Origin: Azolla caroliniana
Taxonomy: Eukaryota > Polypodiophyta
NCBI GenBank assembly: GCA_043228905.1
Contig: JBHGNT010000003.1
Span: 19,096,001-19,160,000 of the forward strand
Direction of reading: 5' to 3'
DNA: 64,000 nt
The notes beneath the pieces are model-generated. The model was not told the origin of the DNA. It was given only the letters and a program-made list of their open reading frames with translations, and searched no databases. Position numbers and translations under genes: made by a program. Each line of letters starts with the position of its first letter. The stretch's first letter is position 1. Positions 34,101-45,908 of the stretch are shown piece by piece.

Positions 34101-34225
34101 AACAAATTTTACATGTTATTTAAAACATGTGATCCTTGTGCATCAAGTTTTTGAAAATCGCCTAAAATCGTAAGATTATAAAAGGAATGTATAATTGGAA
34201 TGTGTGTCCTTCCACTTGTGAACGC
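31155..34225. mobile_element. DNA element with perfect 18-bp terminal inverted repeats and a giant internal palindrome
   Basis: The left end GCGTTCACAAGTGGAAGG (31155-31172) is the exact reverse complement of the right end at 34208-34225. Flanks are AACACGTTC (31146-31154) and AAATGTGTTC (34226-34235); they align over 9 bp with only transitions plus one extra base. A 9-bp duplication is the Mutator-like size. Removing the element rejoins LINE coding sequence near KNTF and QRESIKF. No intact transposase is visible; a decayed minus-strand tail (NEEEESQLYISYNGDSQERI, near 31500-31570) may be a relic. Class is inferred from ends only. Confidence 0.75.
32038..33605. repeat. 1.57-kb imperfect palindrome built from about 15 small palindromes
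   Basis: The left arm from 32038 and the right arm ending at 33605 are reverse complements of each other. For example, 32049-32061 pairs with 33581-33593, and 32266 onward pairs with the stretch ending at 33373. The centre is near 32820. Within both arms a motif close to CTCGATACAATGTATCGAG, itself a palindrome, recurs about 15 times (near 32266, 32318, 32425, 32500, 32622, 32707, 32760, 32811, 32860, 32912, 33060, 33190, 33290, 33345 and 33420), usually between CATGAA and TTCATG-type flanks. Transcribed, it could fold into a long hairpin. Confidence 0.9.
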
Positions 34226-36880
34226 AAATGTGTTCAAAGGGAATCCATTAAATTCATCAAAACTGGTAATGGTTTGTGGACTACAAACCTACTTGAACTA
34301 GCCAAGGAATGTGTAACTCACTTCTCTCACATCTTTGAGAACAATGGCATTGTTATAGATGTAGTTAAACAAGCTAGAGATACATTCTTGTCACTAGTTC
34401 AACCCACTATTTGTGTTGATAAAGCTATTGCTTTGGATGCAGCATTCACAATGGAGGAGCTCTTGGAGGCTCGAAAGAGCCTTGGGAAAGGCAAAGCCCC
34501 TGGTTGGCATGGTATTACGTTAGAGTTCATTACAGAATTTTGGGATGCTCTTAAGGATTTAATCCTATCTATGGCAAATAATGCTTGGCAACAATGGGAT
34601 ATGTCGATCTCATGGAAAGAAGGTTTGGTCAAATTAATACGCAAAAAGAAACTGTGTGAATCTTTTTCAGATTGGCGACCAATCACTCTCATGCCAGTGA
34701 TATACAAATTTATTGCAAAGACAATTGCTAATCGTATTAAGGACACTTTGTTGGGATGCATACACGTAAACTAGTATGGGTTCATTCCTCGAAGGAAAAT
34801 TACAGATAATATTGCTAATGCTTATATTGTAATGGAGTATGCCAACTACACCAAGCAAGATGTATTGCTCATGCAAATTGATATTGAAAAGGTCTTTGAA
34901 ACCATCCAATGGGATTTTGTAGCAGCCACAATGGTCAAACTAGGATTTGGTCCGAAAATGTCTCAAGTAATCTATTGGCTTTATGGGTTTAGCACATCTT
35001 CATGCATTATTGAGGGTGAATTGACAAATTCATGGAGCTTAGGGAAATCAGTATGACAAGGTTGTCCTGTAAGTGCATTGTTGTATGCAATCGCAACTCA
35101 TCCACTACCATTGTACATGGATCATCTAGTATCAATTGCTCAACTTCATGGTTTGCAAATGAAAGATGAACATGATTTCGTGGCCCAAGCATATGCAGAT
35201 GATACATCATTCCTATCACAAAACAATCCAAATGATATGAGGGTGATTATGGATGCCCTCAAATTGTATGGATTGGTTGTTGGATTGCATGTTAACTTCA
35301 ACAAGTCCAAACTTCTACCCTTGACGCTATATAGTTGGCATCAACTTCTGTGGCCAGGTCAGGTTGTTAGCCCAAATGAAATGGTTAGACATCTTGGCTA
35401 TCCATTGGGATAGAATGCAACAGGGAAAAGAAAGGCTGAATGGGTTCTGCAAAAAGTGAGACAAAAGCTAAGCTATTGGAAGATTACAACATGGCCACTC
35501 CATGTCAGATTGAGGATAGTGCAAACAATATTCATGGCTTATATGAAATATTACTTAATTATGATTGATCGGCCCAAACACATGATATAAAAGATTAACT
35601 CAGAAATCATAAGCAACTTTTGGTGCTCTAGGCAGTCGCATAGAGGTATACGACTTTTATCACTAGAGAAGATATGCACTCCACGATTGAGTGGACGGCT
35701 AAATTTTCTTAATTTGCATTTGCATACGTTGGCTAGAAAAGCTACTTTATTGCTGAAATTTGCTGAAAAAACATTGCCTTGGGAAAGAATGCTATCTGAT
35801 ATGTTTGATCATTTGAAAACTAAGTCATTTGGCTCATGGGAAACTAATCATTGGGATGTAGTATTTGGAAAGCTTGATAGGCAAATCAAAGGTTGTCTGT
35901 TTAGCTCAAAGCTTCTAAAGCACTGGAAGGACGTATTGCACCACATAAAATGGAGAGGTAGGAATTCAGAATCAAGGAACTGTTTACGCCTCGAAAGCTT
36001 ACACTGGAGTGCTATATTCCCACCATCATTAGCTGAACAAGAGCTTAGGAAAGCTTATTTTTTAGCAAAGAAGGGGCTGAAATCAATTGCAGATGTGGTA
36101 AATAACTAAGGTCCCTTATTGCACTTCAATGACATGACATGTCGTTATAGTCTTGGGCCACATCATCACGTTATCTAGAATCAAGTCACAGAGTTGGTAC
36201 TTTCCTTTGTACCTATGCCACCTCTAGATGGAGACTGTAGGATTTAGGATTGGATGTTACAAAAAGGGGACATTGTTATTCCAATGCATAACATTACAAC
36301 ACATTTGGTGTATATTATGTTGTTGCAACCTGTCCCATGGTTTCACGAACATGCAAATGCATAATGGAACCTACACAAAACGCAATCGTGGTGGAAAAAT
36401 AGGGTTACAAGCTTATGGAGCTTTGGTCTTCCACTTAAGCAACGGGTATTCCTATGGAGATGCTTATTGGGTGTGCTCCCGATTGGGTCGAATCTTCAAA
36501 AGAGATCGATAGCCTCGCCACATTGTGCAAGATGTGGTGGACGATTGGAAACGGTCCCACAGTTATTATGGACTTCCTCATTCACAACATTTGTACAAAG
36601 ACTAAGTGCATCTCTTTATCACAGATTTCCTGGCCAAAGGTTTGGTAAACACTTTTGGATATTTGGACAAATTCCATGCACCCTATCCGACAATGCCTAT
36701 TTTCTCCAATGGACACAATTTTGGGCACTTTGGACCATTTGGACAGCCCGCAATAATAAGGTCTTCGATCAAAACCAACTGCATGAAGTTAGCTTCTTTA
36801 AGCAATCCCTCAGGCAATCTCTATTTGATTGTCTGCAACTTAGAGATATCACACTCCAAATTTACAACCTTTTTTGTTGA
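34226..36880 (+). pseudogene. LINE reverse transcriptase and C-terminal zf-RVT region
   Basis: Reverse transcriptase motifs in order: GKGKAPGWHGITLEF (34485), WKEGLVKLIRKKK, SDWRPITLMPVIYKFIAKTI (34670), an altered palm LLMQIDIEKVFETIQWDF (34870; family D-x-x-K-A-F-D), QGCPVSALLYA after a stop (35056) and the catalytic AYADDTSFLSQ (35190). The tail has PLKQRVFLWRCLLGVLPIG (36430-36490), CARCGGRLETVPQLL (zf-RVT cysteines) and FWALWTIWTARNNKVFDQ (36720). At least five stops break it. Confidence 0.9.
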
Positions 36881-36997
36881 GTGCTTTTAAGCTCTTTAGT
36901 GTCTAATTGACACTTGTATATTTTTCTTTATTCTTTGTGGGTTTTCACCTCACTTTGAGGTTTCGCACTAGTAATAACAGTGTTACTAAAAAAAAAG

Positions 36998-37013
36998 CAA
37001 AGATCATATACAA
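36998..37013. repeat. LINE target-site duplication, right copy
   Basis: Exact copy of 30415-30430 following the poly-A tract. Confidence 0.93.
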
Positions 37014-37150
37014 AATGATCAATGGTAGACAGATGAACCCATAAAGGTTGCATGCACTACCTCTCCAAGTATTTGCGACATGTATGTGAAGGTTCACCTC
37101 TTAAGTGGACACTCGAAGAAGCAAACACAATGTAAGAGGAAGTTCTTTAT

Positions 37151-37550
37151 GGTAAAGGGACTTTCTTCCAACTTTTTTTTTCTTTTTTCCAAACAAAATG
37201 TTACCCATTATTAGTTAGGGAGAAATACAAGAGGTATCATACGTACAAGAGCTAGGACTCATATAGAGCTTCGTGGCTTCAATTAACTCTAAAAACGTAA
37301 AGCCGAAAGTGATCCTTCTACAATCCAGGGACAGTGGGGGGATGTCACATGGTAAAGGGACTTTCTTCCAACTTTTTTTTTCTTTTTTCCAAACAAAATG
37401 TTACCCATTATTAGTTAGGGAGAAATACAAGAGGTATCATACGTACAAGAGCTAGGACTCATATAGAGCTTCGTGGCTTCAATTAACTCTAAAAACGTAA
37501 AGCCGAAAGTGATCCTTCTACAATCCAGGGACAGTGGGGGGATGTCACAT
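37151..37550. repeat. Perfect 200-bp tandem duplication
   Basis: 37151-37350 and 37351-37550 read identically at every base I compared, including the poly-T runs. No gene is recognised in the unit. Confidence 0.95.
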
Positions 37551-38384
37551 GGGGGAAGTCCTCGGTGGGAAGAGCCATTTCAATGGGAGGTAAAACCATT
37601 GTATGTTGCCGCAGTGCAATCACAACATCAACATTCCACTCCATTTCAGAAAGAAGGTTGCCCATGCCTTGGGTGTTGAGTCTTTTTCGCCTTGAATATC
37701 TTCATATGACCCACCAAGGAAGGTGATGAGGTGATTCCCAAGTTCCATGATTACATTTGTTTGTAGGATGGGCTTCCCTTGGAAGATCTTGCTGCAATAG
37801 TGCTTCCATGTTTGCCATGTTGTTACTAGTTAGTCTTGCAAGTGTGGTTCGCAATGACTTTAGCTCTATTGATATTTTTTGGGACCAAGATGGAGAATCA
37901 GTCATTCTAATAGTTCCTTGCTCTAGTTGCATAAAGGGGCTTCATTCGTTGAATTGGAGAAACCATGAGTCCTAGTCCACCGTGAGCCATTGGGCTGCCA
38001 CCCACGAGACCTCTTCGTAACCTCCATTGTGAGCTACTATCTGTAAACTTCGCTTCCATATTTCTTGTACATGTTTACAAGACCATAAGAAGTGCTAAGA
38101 TGATCCAATCGCGTCAGACTCTCTTCCAACTTTCACACAAAAATTTACTATAAATAACTATGAGTGCTTGGTTGCAAATTTCTTATAGAATTCAAACAAG
38201 AATATTCAAATAACACAAGAAGATGTGCTAAGACTAGAAAAATAACTTCACTCAAAATAAATTAACAATCGTCACTCCTCAATGTTAGGGTGTTGATGGG
38301 GTGGTGGGGTGATGGCGGAGGTGTTGTGGAGTGGGGGTGGTGCCTAGAATGGCTCCACCCCCCTCCCCTCCCAAGGGGTTCAAC

Positions 38385-38466
<82 letters not shown>

Positions 38467-40053
38467 GCTTTTTCTTGTTATTCATAGATGTCCCATGTGG
38501 GGTTAAATAGTACAATGAGGGTTGTCCATCAATAAGATACATAGGGGTGCATACACCTCTAGCCATCCACACACATAATTCGTTCACACCCTTTCATATC
38601 TACCCACATGCACACACATGTGCATGTGTTCATACAAATACACATATACTCACACTCACTCTCTTGCACATTTGCACATACACAACAACAAAACTATAGA
38701 CTTTCACCCTTATCCATCCCCGTACATCTCATACAGGTGACAATCAAAGAGCTCCAAAGATAAATGACAAAGAAATTTCTAGGGAACAATTCTATCTTAG
38801 CATTGGATGCGATAACATGGTGTAATGTGTACTTAACACAAATATGATGTCTTTACTACTTGACATAGTCCCTAAATTAAGATTCTAAATTTTATTTATT
38901 GGAGAGAGCTTATTATAGCATGTGGGCAACAACAATCATGTGAAAGCATTAGGGATAACAACTTAATTGAAGACCAAATCAGATATATAGGGATCATACA
39001 AGCTATCTATGATGTGGCATTCTATGTTATAAGATAAGTAATATTACTACATTAAGGGATGTAAAGTCTTGCCCTTTTTGTAGAAAATGTGCCATTCGCA
39101 AAAATTGTATGACAAAACAACACCCTTTAGAATCACTTGGAAAAGTTAGCATTATTTGTATAATGGAGTGACATTGATTGTCCTAGTAAAAATATTCGAA
39201 ATTTGGTGTCGTTTAAAAGTTTTGAAAAATATGAAAATTAAAAAGGGTATATCAGAAGCCCATTTCTCTTATTTTCAAAGTTTGATGCCACTCCCCACTA
39301 TCAACACTTTATAGTGCAACCCAATCACACACACACTTACAATGTACAATCTGTTGTATGTAAACATGTGCACATGTGTGTCTTGTGTTGAGGACTTGTT
39401 AAATGCAAGTTCAACAACAGTCAATGGCAGGACAAATTTATTGTTCTCACTCACATGCACATTATCTGAGACGCTATGGCAGTTTACAAATGCTTCCGCC
39501 TTCCTTTCCTCATCTCCTTTCAACAAATACTGAAGTACCTCACCATCAAATACACATGAATGCACATATACATCACGTGTATGTGTGAAAACATTTGTAT
39601 TTTGTGTGGATGTGTATGTGGGAGGAAATCCATGAAACCATGATTTTCCTATCATTCAACAAATAGTATAATGACTCAATTTGAACACATGAAATAATAT
39701 TGTTTAATTATTTTGTCAATTATGTGAATAGTATCTAGTTCTTGTTTTTGTTTGAGATAAAATAAAGACCATGACCTGGTTGTTGAATATTATAAGCAAG
39801 TGACAATATTGTGCTCTAAGGATTGATGTTAATCCCTTATTGGAAAGTATGTTTCTCTTGCTTGATAATATATTCATACACACACATGATTTCCAACCTA
39901 CATCTTATAATATTAGGTTTGCATTTTAACATATTTGATAACGACCTTTGTTAAGCAAGAACTTTGTTTTGGCATCACGTGGAAAATGGAGGTTCACTAT
40001 CTTTGTCGTTCACATTGGCATTAGCTTCTAAATATATTATGTGGTCTACCTAC
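37551..40053. other. Intergenic sequence with a GT/GA compound microsatellite
   Basis: A (GT)n run at 38385-38402 passes into a (GA)n run to 38462. Weak minus-strand frames (37702-37932 and 39275-39655) have no family features I recognise; the first has a gag-like amphipathic look but nothing decisive. The rest is AT-rich and CA/TG-rich without clear features. Confidence 0.45.
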
Positions 40054-40411
40054 TGTCACGGACGTAGACGAGGGCAAGGACAAGTAGGCGAGCTCAATAT
40101 TAACAAAGAGAGAAAGATAGATATATAGATAGAGAGGAGCATAGACAAGAGAACAAGAGAGAGAGAGAGGGTAGACAAAAGAGCGAGAACTAAAGTATGC
40201 TTCCGTAACTGGTGTTGTTCACCTTGATTGTAATCAAGGTGCACCGAAGTATTTATACAAGAATGCATGTAAGCTAGGAAACATCTAGAGAATGCATGGA
40301 AACTTCTAGAAAGTGCATGGCTATGCATTCTCTAGTAGTTTCTTGAAAGGTCTAGTGATTAACTTAAAATGAAATAAGTTCAACCCCCTACATTCTATCG
40401 TGTCTATGACA
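40054..40411 (-). repeat. 3' LTR of gypsy G
   Basis: 358 bp on the minus strand, starting TGTCATAGACACG and ending GTCCGTGACA in element orientation. A (GA)n-rich stretch and two TTCTAGAA-type motifs are present. A degenerate tRNA-like module lies antisense at about 40346-40400 (A-box-like GGTCTAGTGATTAAC; B-box-like AAGTTCAACCCCC). Confidence 0.8.
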
Positions 40412-40426
40412 TTATCCTCCCTCTAA
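40412..40426 (-). promoter_or_regulatory. Polypurine tract of gypsy G
   Basis: On the minus strand TAGAGGGAGGATAA directly precedes the LTR start, like the tracts at 5639-5652 and 49797-49810. Confidence 0.75.
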
Positions 40427-41448
40427 GGCTGCCTCCCGGGACTCGTGGCTGGCTTATGTGGGTATCGTTGATGAAAATCATGAATGGCCTCCGGAGCATT
40501 TTGTAAATGTGTAATTGGTTCCCATGTGGCGTCTGAAATGGGGTAACCTTTCCATAAGACCAAATATTGGAGCTGTCGACGACGATATTGAGAGTCGAGG
40601 ATTTGGTCAACCTCATATTCTTCGCCCATTGACAATTCCATAGGTGGCGGTGGAGGAGGGTGCCCTCTTGGAATTCGAGAAGGATGGTAGAGTTTGTGGA
40701 GGGAAACGTGAAAAACATCGTGAATCCTGAATGTTGGAGGAAGTGCTAACCGGAAGGCGACTGGGTTGATCCGCTCGATGATACGAAAGGGGCCTAGTCT
40801 TTTGTAGTCCAATTTTGCACAAGGACGTGTGGTGGCGATGTGACAACATAACATCCAAACCATGTCCCCAATTGCAAACGTCAGTGCAGTTAAGCGATGT
40901 CAGTCCGCTTGATCTTTATAGTGGTCACCAACAACACGGAACTCCAAGGAGAGGTCACGATGGACATCGTGTAAAGTGCGGGCAAGCGTCTCTACTGAAG
41001 GATTGACCGAAGTTGCAGGTATGGAAATGTTGAAACGAGGGTGAAATCCATAGTTTGCAAAGAAGGGGGAAACCTTAGTCGAAGCATGGATACTATTATT
41101 GTAAGCAAATTCTGTCATTGCAAGGAAGTCCACCCAATCCTCCTGTTGGTAGCTCACGGTAAACCGAAGGTATTGTTCGAGGATTTGGTTGACTCGCTCC
41201 GTTTGGCCATCAGTTTGAGGATAGTATGCTAAGGACAAGTTGACAAAAGTCTCGAATGTTTGTAGAAGTCGTCGCCAAAAGTGGGAAATGAACTGAGAAC
41301 CTCGATCAGAGGTGATATCCTCGGGTAAACCGTGTAATCGAACAACATTTTTAAGAAAAAGATTAGTTGTCTCTTCCTTGGAAATGATTTTGGAACATGG
41401 AACAAAGTGATTCATCTTTGAAAACCTATCGACAATGACTAGCACCGT
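40423..41448 (-). pseudogene. Gypsy G integrase core and chromodomain
   Basis: The integrase core reads VLVIVDRFSKMNHFVPC, then DITSDRGSQFISHFW (second catalytic Asp), then YYPQTDGQTERVNQILEQYL with the catalytic Glu. The C-terminal part has KRLGPFRIIERINPVAF and VFHVSLHKLY. A chromodomain follows: EEYEVDQILDSQ, YLVLWKGYPISDATWEP, AIHDFHQRYPHKP. One stop near 40900 separates core and chromodomain. The frame is cut at 41448 by gypsy H and continues at 48637. Confidence 0.92.
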
Positions 41449-42150
41449 TGTCGTGAAGTACGAAAGTTTCACATTAAAAGTCTACAATAAGATAAATACG
41501 TAACTAAAATAACATTTGATAATGTTTTATATATAAAGATAATATTAACAACACATGATAATATTATATATATGTAAAGAAAAATAATATATATATATAT
41601 AGATAAATATATTATATTACACGAACAAGAGAGGACATGAACCAATAACCCCACCCTATGACTTTCAAATCTTACCATTTACTCTATACTAATAATATAT
41701 ATACTCATGATATAAAAACGATGTTACATGTTGTAAATTCAATAATATTTGAGAGACTCAAACCCACAACCTCATATACCAAAGTCAACACACCTGCCAT
41801 TAAGCTAGATCCTTTGTTCTTAAAACTATATTTTCATGTTTATTCTTATGCCATATATTTTTTCATGCATGAAAGCTCAAATGAGCAAGATGCCTATCAT
41901 GCATCACATGTAATGCATGAACGCCAAATGGCGATCATGCATCACATGCGTTTCATGCACTACATGCATGGCTTGTACCCTCCAATACATCATATGCATG
42001 GGGATACCTATTTAAATGGTGAAAGAGAAGATGAAAGGGGGAAGAAGTATGAGATATCAATCAAATATATATTACATAAGAGATACCATAAAATAGAGAA
42101 AGAAAGGAAGAAGTTCAACATAAAGGTGGACCTCTAGCTTGGTGATACGG
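41449..42150 (+). repeat. 5' LTR region of gypsy H (right end unresolved)
   Basis: Matches the 3' LTR until about 41913 (GATGCCTATCATGCATCA) and then differs completely. The private part (41914-42130) has at least six ATGCAT/CATGCA motifs and a TATA-like TATTTAAATGG near 42010. No CACGACA end or primer-binding site is visible before the gag start at 42191. A tRNA-like module lies on the minus strand at 41751-41810. Confidence 0.75.
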
Positions 42151-42190
42151 GGAAGTAGAAGAGACATCTAACGTAAAGATCAAAATCAAC

Positions 42191-43449
42191 ATGGAAAGTA
42201 CAAGTACAATGGATCCGGTAATGTTGTTTATTGAAAAGTTGAATCAAGATCGATTATTTCATGCCTTACGAGAAGTTCGAAAGAAGATTGGTATGTTTGA
42301 TGGCACAAATATTTCGAAGTATGTGAATATATATTATGATTCAAAATGGAAATGTCTGGTATAAATGATGTTAATATGATAGCAAACTTTTATAAATTAG
42401 TGGACATGGAATTAAGAGATAGAATTCATGAAATACAAGCATTGCATAGTTTGGATTGGAATGCATTCAAAGAAACACTTGTGTCTGAATATGCTCATGA
42501 GGATTTCTCTCGAGTTACTATGTGTTCATTTCATGAATGGATCTTAAAAGAAGATAAAGGGTTATCTGTGGCTGACACAAAAAAAGAGTTTGATAGGATG
42601 TATGGACACTTAAAGCCAAAAGAAAGAAATTCTTTGTCTTGGCAAAAGGTTGCTTTATTTTTGCAGGCAGTTGACAAGAGATATATAAAAGAATTGGAAT
42701 TCATGTCTGAAGTACCAAATACTGAGGATGGTATAACTGCAGATTGGAATGAGGTAACAAATGCTTGTAATAAATTTATGAAAAGAATGCAAAGGAATGG
42801 TGCAATGCTACAAATACCACATGTGGGAATCACAAATAAGCTTGAGCAAAACATCGAAGTTCAAAGACTTGGTCGAGAACCATCACACGAAATGGTCCAT
42901 CAACCACGAGAAATGATTGAAACTAAGAGTGAGTCTTTGCTTGATGATTTAGTTCAAAGTATGAAAGATCTAACAATTAAAGTGGCAAAGCTTGAGAATG
43001 GTCAGACTTCGACGTCAAGGGAATCATTTCGACCTCGATGCATGTGGTGTGATATTCTCGAACATCGATTACGTGATTGTGCGGAATATAAAGACATGGA
43101 AAATCAAGACTTGGTATATTGGAAAAATGGTAACATTTATTTAACTGAAACTAGAAGTCCACTTACAAAGAACTTTGGTGATGGTGGTGTTAAGGTTAAA
43201 TTTGAAGAAGCTGAAGCAAAGAAGGCTTCCGCAATGTACTACTCGGCAACGGTAGGAATGCGCCTCGATGACATGCCATCCCAATCATCATTCTGGGAGA
43301 GGGTTGTAAGTACCGCACAAAAGCAAAAGATGAGGATGGAAGACCTTCGTGTTGCCGGAGATTCTGTAAGGAAAAACACTGGATGGGATGTTCCAGTAGA
43401 TGTTATGCGGTCTATGCTCAGATGGCAGAACACCAAGAGCATGAGGTGA
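42191..43449 (+). pseudogene. Gypsy H gag
   Basis: I place the start at the ATG at 42191 (MESTSTMDPVMLFIEKL). A frameshift near 42345 moves into the long open frame that begins MEMSGINDVNMIANFYKLVD. Gag features include DWNAFKETLVSEYAHEDFSR and SFHEWILKEDKG, typical of a retrotransposon gag fold. Later CMWCDILEHRLRDCAEY is a zinc-knuckle-like CxxC...C without the usual histidine spacing. A second shift near 43440 leads to the protease frame. Confidence 0.8.
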
Positions 43450-44264
43450 TAGTGGAAGAAAAAAGGAAAAGGACGGATGATGAGATTGGCTCAACAAAAA
43501 AGCATGAGACAAGAGAAAGCAAAAGAAAAGAGATGGACGCAAAGGTCAAAAAAGGTAAATCTGGTCCTTCATTCAAATTAATGTTTGATATTGAAAAAGA
43601 TACAGATTTAAAGAAAGTTTTAGAAACAAGAATACTAGATAGTCAAGTAGAATTTACACTAAGAGAAGTGTTAAGTATTGCAAAAAAGGAATTTCATGAT
43701 GAAATAATTGATATTGTGCGAAGAAAGAAGCAAGTAAATGAGCAGGTTAAAGAGACAAATCCAAAGGTGGCATATGAAGTGGTGAGCAACAAGTCAAACA
43801 ATATCGTTGTTGACTCTCAACATGCATCAACCTCAATGAGAAATTCAACAGATGTAAGAAGCCATTACTCTCGCAAATGTTGGGCAAGAGTCACTACTGA
43901 GCATCATGTGAAGATTGGAAATGTTCTAGACCCCGTGATGGCACTTATTGATCATGGTACTAAAATAAATATAATGAGTGCTGATTTTTACAGGAAAGGT
44001 AGATGGCCAATTGATACTCAACATGGTTGGCGAGTAAAAATTGCCACATCAGTCACAGAAGATTTATTTGGTGCATGCCCAAATGTAAAGGTTACTATTG
44101 GTGATATAGAGGTAGATCAACATTTCTTTGTGCAGGAAGGATCTACCTATCCAATAATCCTGGGGCAACCATACATTACAGCGGTACGGATGGAGACCAA
44201 AGTCCTCGACAAGGGTTCTGCCTATGCGAAAATCCATAGCCAAGATGGACGACGAACTGTATAA
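43383..44264 (+). pseudogene. Gypsy H protease region with D-H-G motif
   Basis: A lysine-rich linker (43450-43560) is followed by a pepsin-like retropepsin: VMALIDHGTKINIMSADFY, then VKVTIGDIEVDQHFFVQEGS and YPIILGQPYITAVRMETKVL. The catalytic D-S/T-G is D-H-G here. I recall this form from a distinct gypsy lineage in which D-H-G-S/T is normal, so it need not mean inactivity. The frame ends at TAA 44262, where a glutamine codon (CAA) is expected, and homology continues past it as FMRVRPNHERNKQE. Confidence 0.82.
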
Positions 44265-45908
44265 TTTATGAGAGTTCGCCCAAATCATGAAAGGAACAAG
44301 CAAGAGCTTCTCGATCATTCAATACCAAAAGACTGTGATGATTTTGATAATCAGGTTTTTGACTAGGACTATTGCGAGTGTCCCATTATTAAAAAACCCT
44401 CATATAGGGCATTACAACATATGAATAAGTCATTTCATGTTTCTGAAAGTGGTGCTATATGTGTGACTAGGATGTATGAATGCAAGAGGAACTTGAAAAA
44501 GAATGCTAATCTGTTTCAGCAGGCATTGAAGGATAATGGAGTACTTGAAATGGAAGAGCAGATTGAAAGTGTTATGGAAGAAATTTCTTTTGCAAATACT
44601 TTAGAAGAGTTAGAAATGTATTTGAAAGAAGATGATGAGAATGTTAGAAAGATATATGTAAACTCAATTGATATGTATTATGAGATTGATAGGTATAATT
44701 GTAAATATGAAGAAGTAGAAAGTTTATGCAATACAAAATACAAAACAATAGATAAAAAGGTCAAACCTGCTGCAGTACCATTACCTATTGGTAGTGAAGA
44801 GAAGATGGAGGCAGCAGCAACCGAGCCTATGCTTCGACCAATAGAGAAGATCGGACATCACTTCACTTCGGAGACAATAAATAACTTGAGAATCGGAGGG
44901 GGTGAATTTCTTCTGCAATTAGAGATCGCGACTTTCAAAGAAATGATCTTTCGGCATGGGAAAGCGTTCGCATTCAAAGCTGAGGAGATTGGTTGTGTAA
45001 ATCCAAAGGTGGTGACGCCAATGGTAATATTTACTATCCCTCATATTCCTTGGAATTTTAAACCTATTGCAATACCGAGAGCTCGATTACCTCAATTGTT
45101 GGAGTTGTTGAAGGATAAAGTCAAGATGAAGATTTTAGAGCCTTCAAATGCACCATACTCCAGTAGATGGTTCACAGTTCCAAAGAAAGATGGTTCTCTA
45201 AGATTCAATCAAGATCTACAACCAGTCAACAAAGTCACAATCCGAAATGCGGGAATCGGACCGATCGTTGATGAATTTGCGGAAGCCTTTGCTGGAAGAG
45301 CGATTTACTCTGTGGGAGACCTATATTCAGGATACGACCAATTTCAACTAGCAATTGATAGTCGCAATATCACAACAATGAAAACACCAATTGGGTTGGT
45401 TCGAATGTGCACTCTACCTCAAGGTGCGACGAATTCAATTGCTCATATGATGAATGCAATGAACAAAGTTCTACATGAATACATCCCAAAGGTAACTATA
45501 CCATTTTTAGATGATATTCCTATTAAGGGATGCTTGGAAAGAGAGAAAGATGAGACTATGGTTGGAAATGGTTGCAGAAAGTTTGTGATGGATCACATTA
45601 ATGATTGTGAAAGTATTTTAAATAAGCTTGAGCAGGTACATTTGACACTATCAGGAACAAAGTCTTGGTTTAGGCAAAACGAAGTTCTAATAGTTGGTCA
45701 TATGTGTGGGTGGTATGGGAGGAAGCCTTCACCAATCAAAATTAACGCAATACAAAATATGAAGGAAGTTTGCGACTCCGTAACAGAGGTGAGAAGATTT
45801 TTGGGTGCATGTGTGTTTTATCATATTTGGTTACCACACTTTGCACATGTCTCAGATCCTCTCTACCAACTTTTAAGAAAAGGGGAAGAAGTTTATTTGG
45901 ACAGATGA
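44265..45908 (+). pseudogene. Gypsy H reverse transcriptase
   Basis: Motifs: SRWFTVPKKDGSLRFNQDLQ, NKVTIRN, AIYSVGDLYSGYDQFQLAID (palm Asp in G-D-L-Y), MCTLPQGATNSIAHMMNAM, and catalytic TIPFLDDIPIKGC with F-L-D-D. The connection region EVRRFLGACVFYHIWLPHFA follows. A shift near 45890 (YQLLRKGEEVY against the other frame's KFIWTDEHTQ) separates RNase H. The Asp residues needed for catalysis are present. Confidence 0.87.

Larger units (their letters stand above)
30431..36997 (+). mobile_element. 5'-truncated LINE with poly-A tail, interrupted by a DNA element
   Basis: The LINE begins within its endonuclease domain and runs to a poly-A tract at 36988-36996. A perfect 16-bp target duplication flanks it. 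Removing the 31155-34225 insertion leaves about 3.5 kb of LINE sequence encoding part of the endonuclease, reverse transcriptase and a zf-RVT-like tail. 5' truncation and a variable-length duplication are hallmarks of target-primed reverse transcription. Coding is broken by stops near 34772, 35055, 35411 and 35587. Confidence 0.93.

Noticed and set aside
39275-39655. 126-residue minus-strand open frame
   Set aside because: No recognisable motif, no neighbouring support and CA/TG-rich composition; probably a chance frame.
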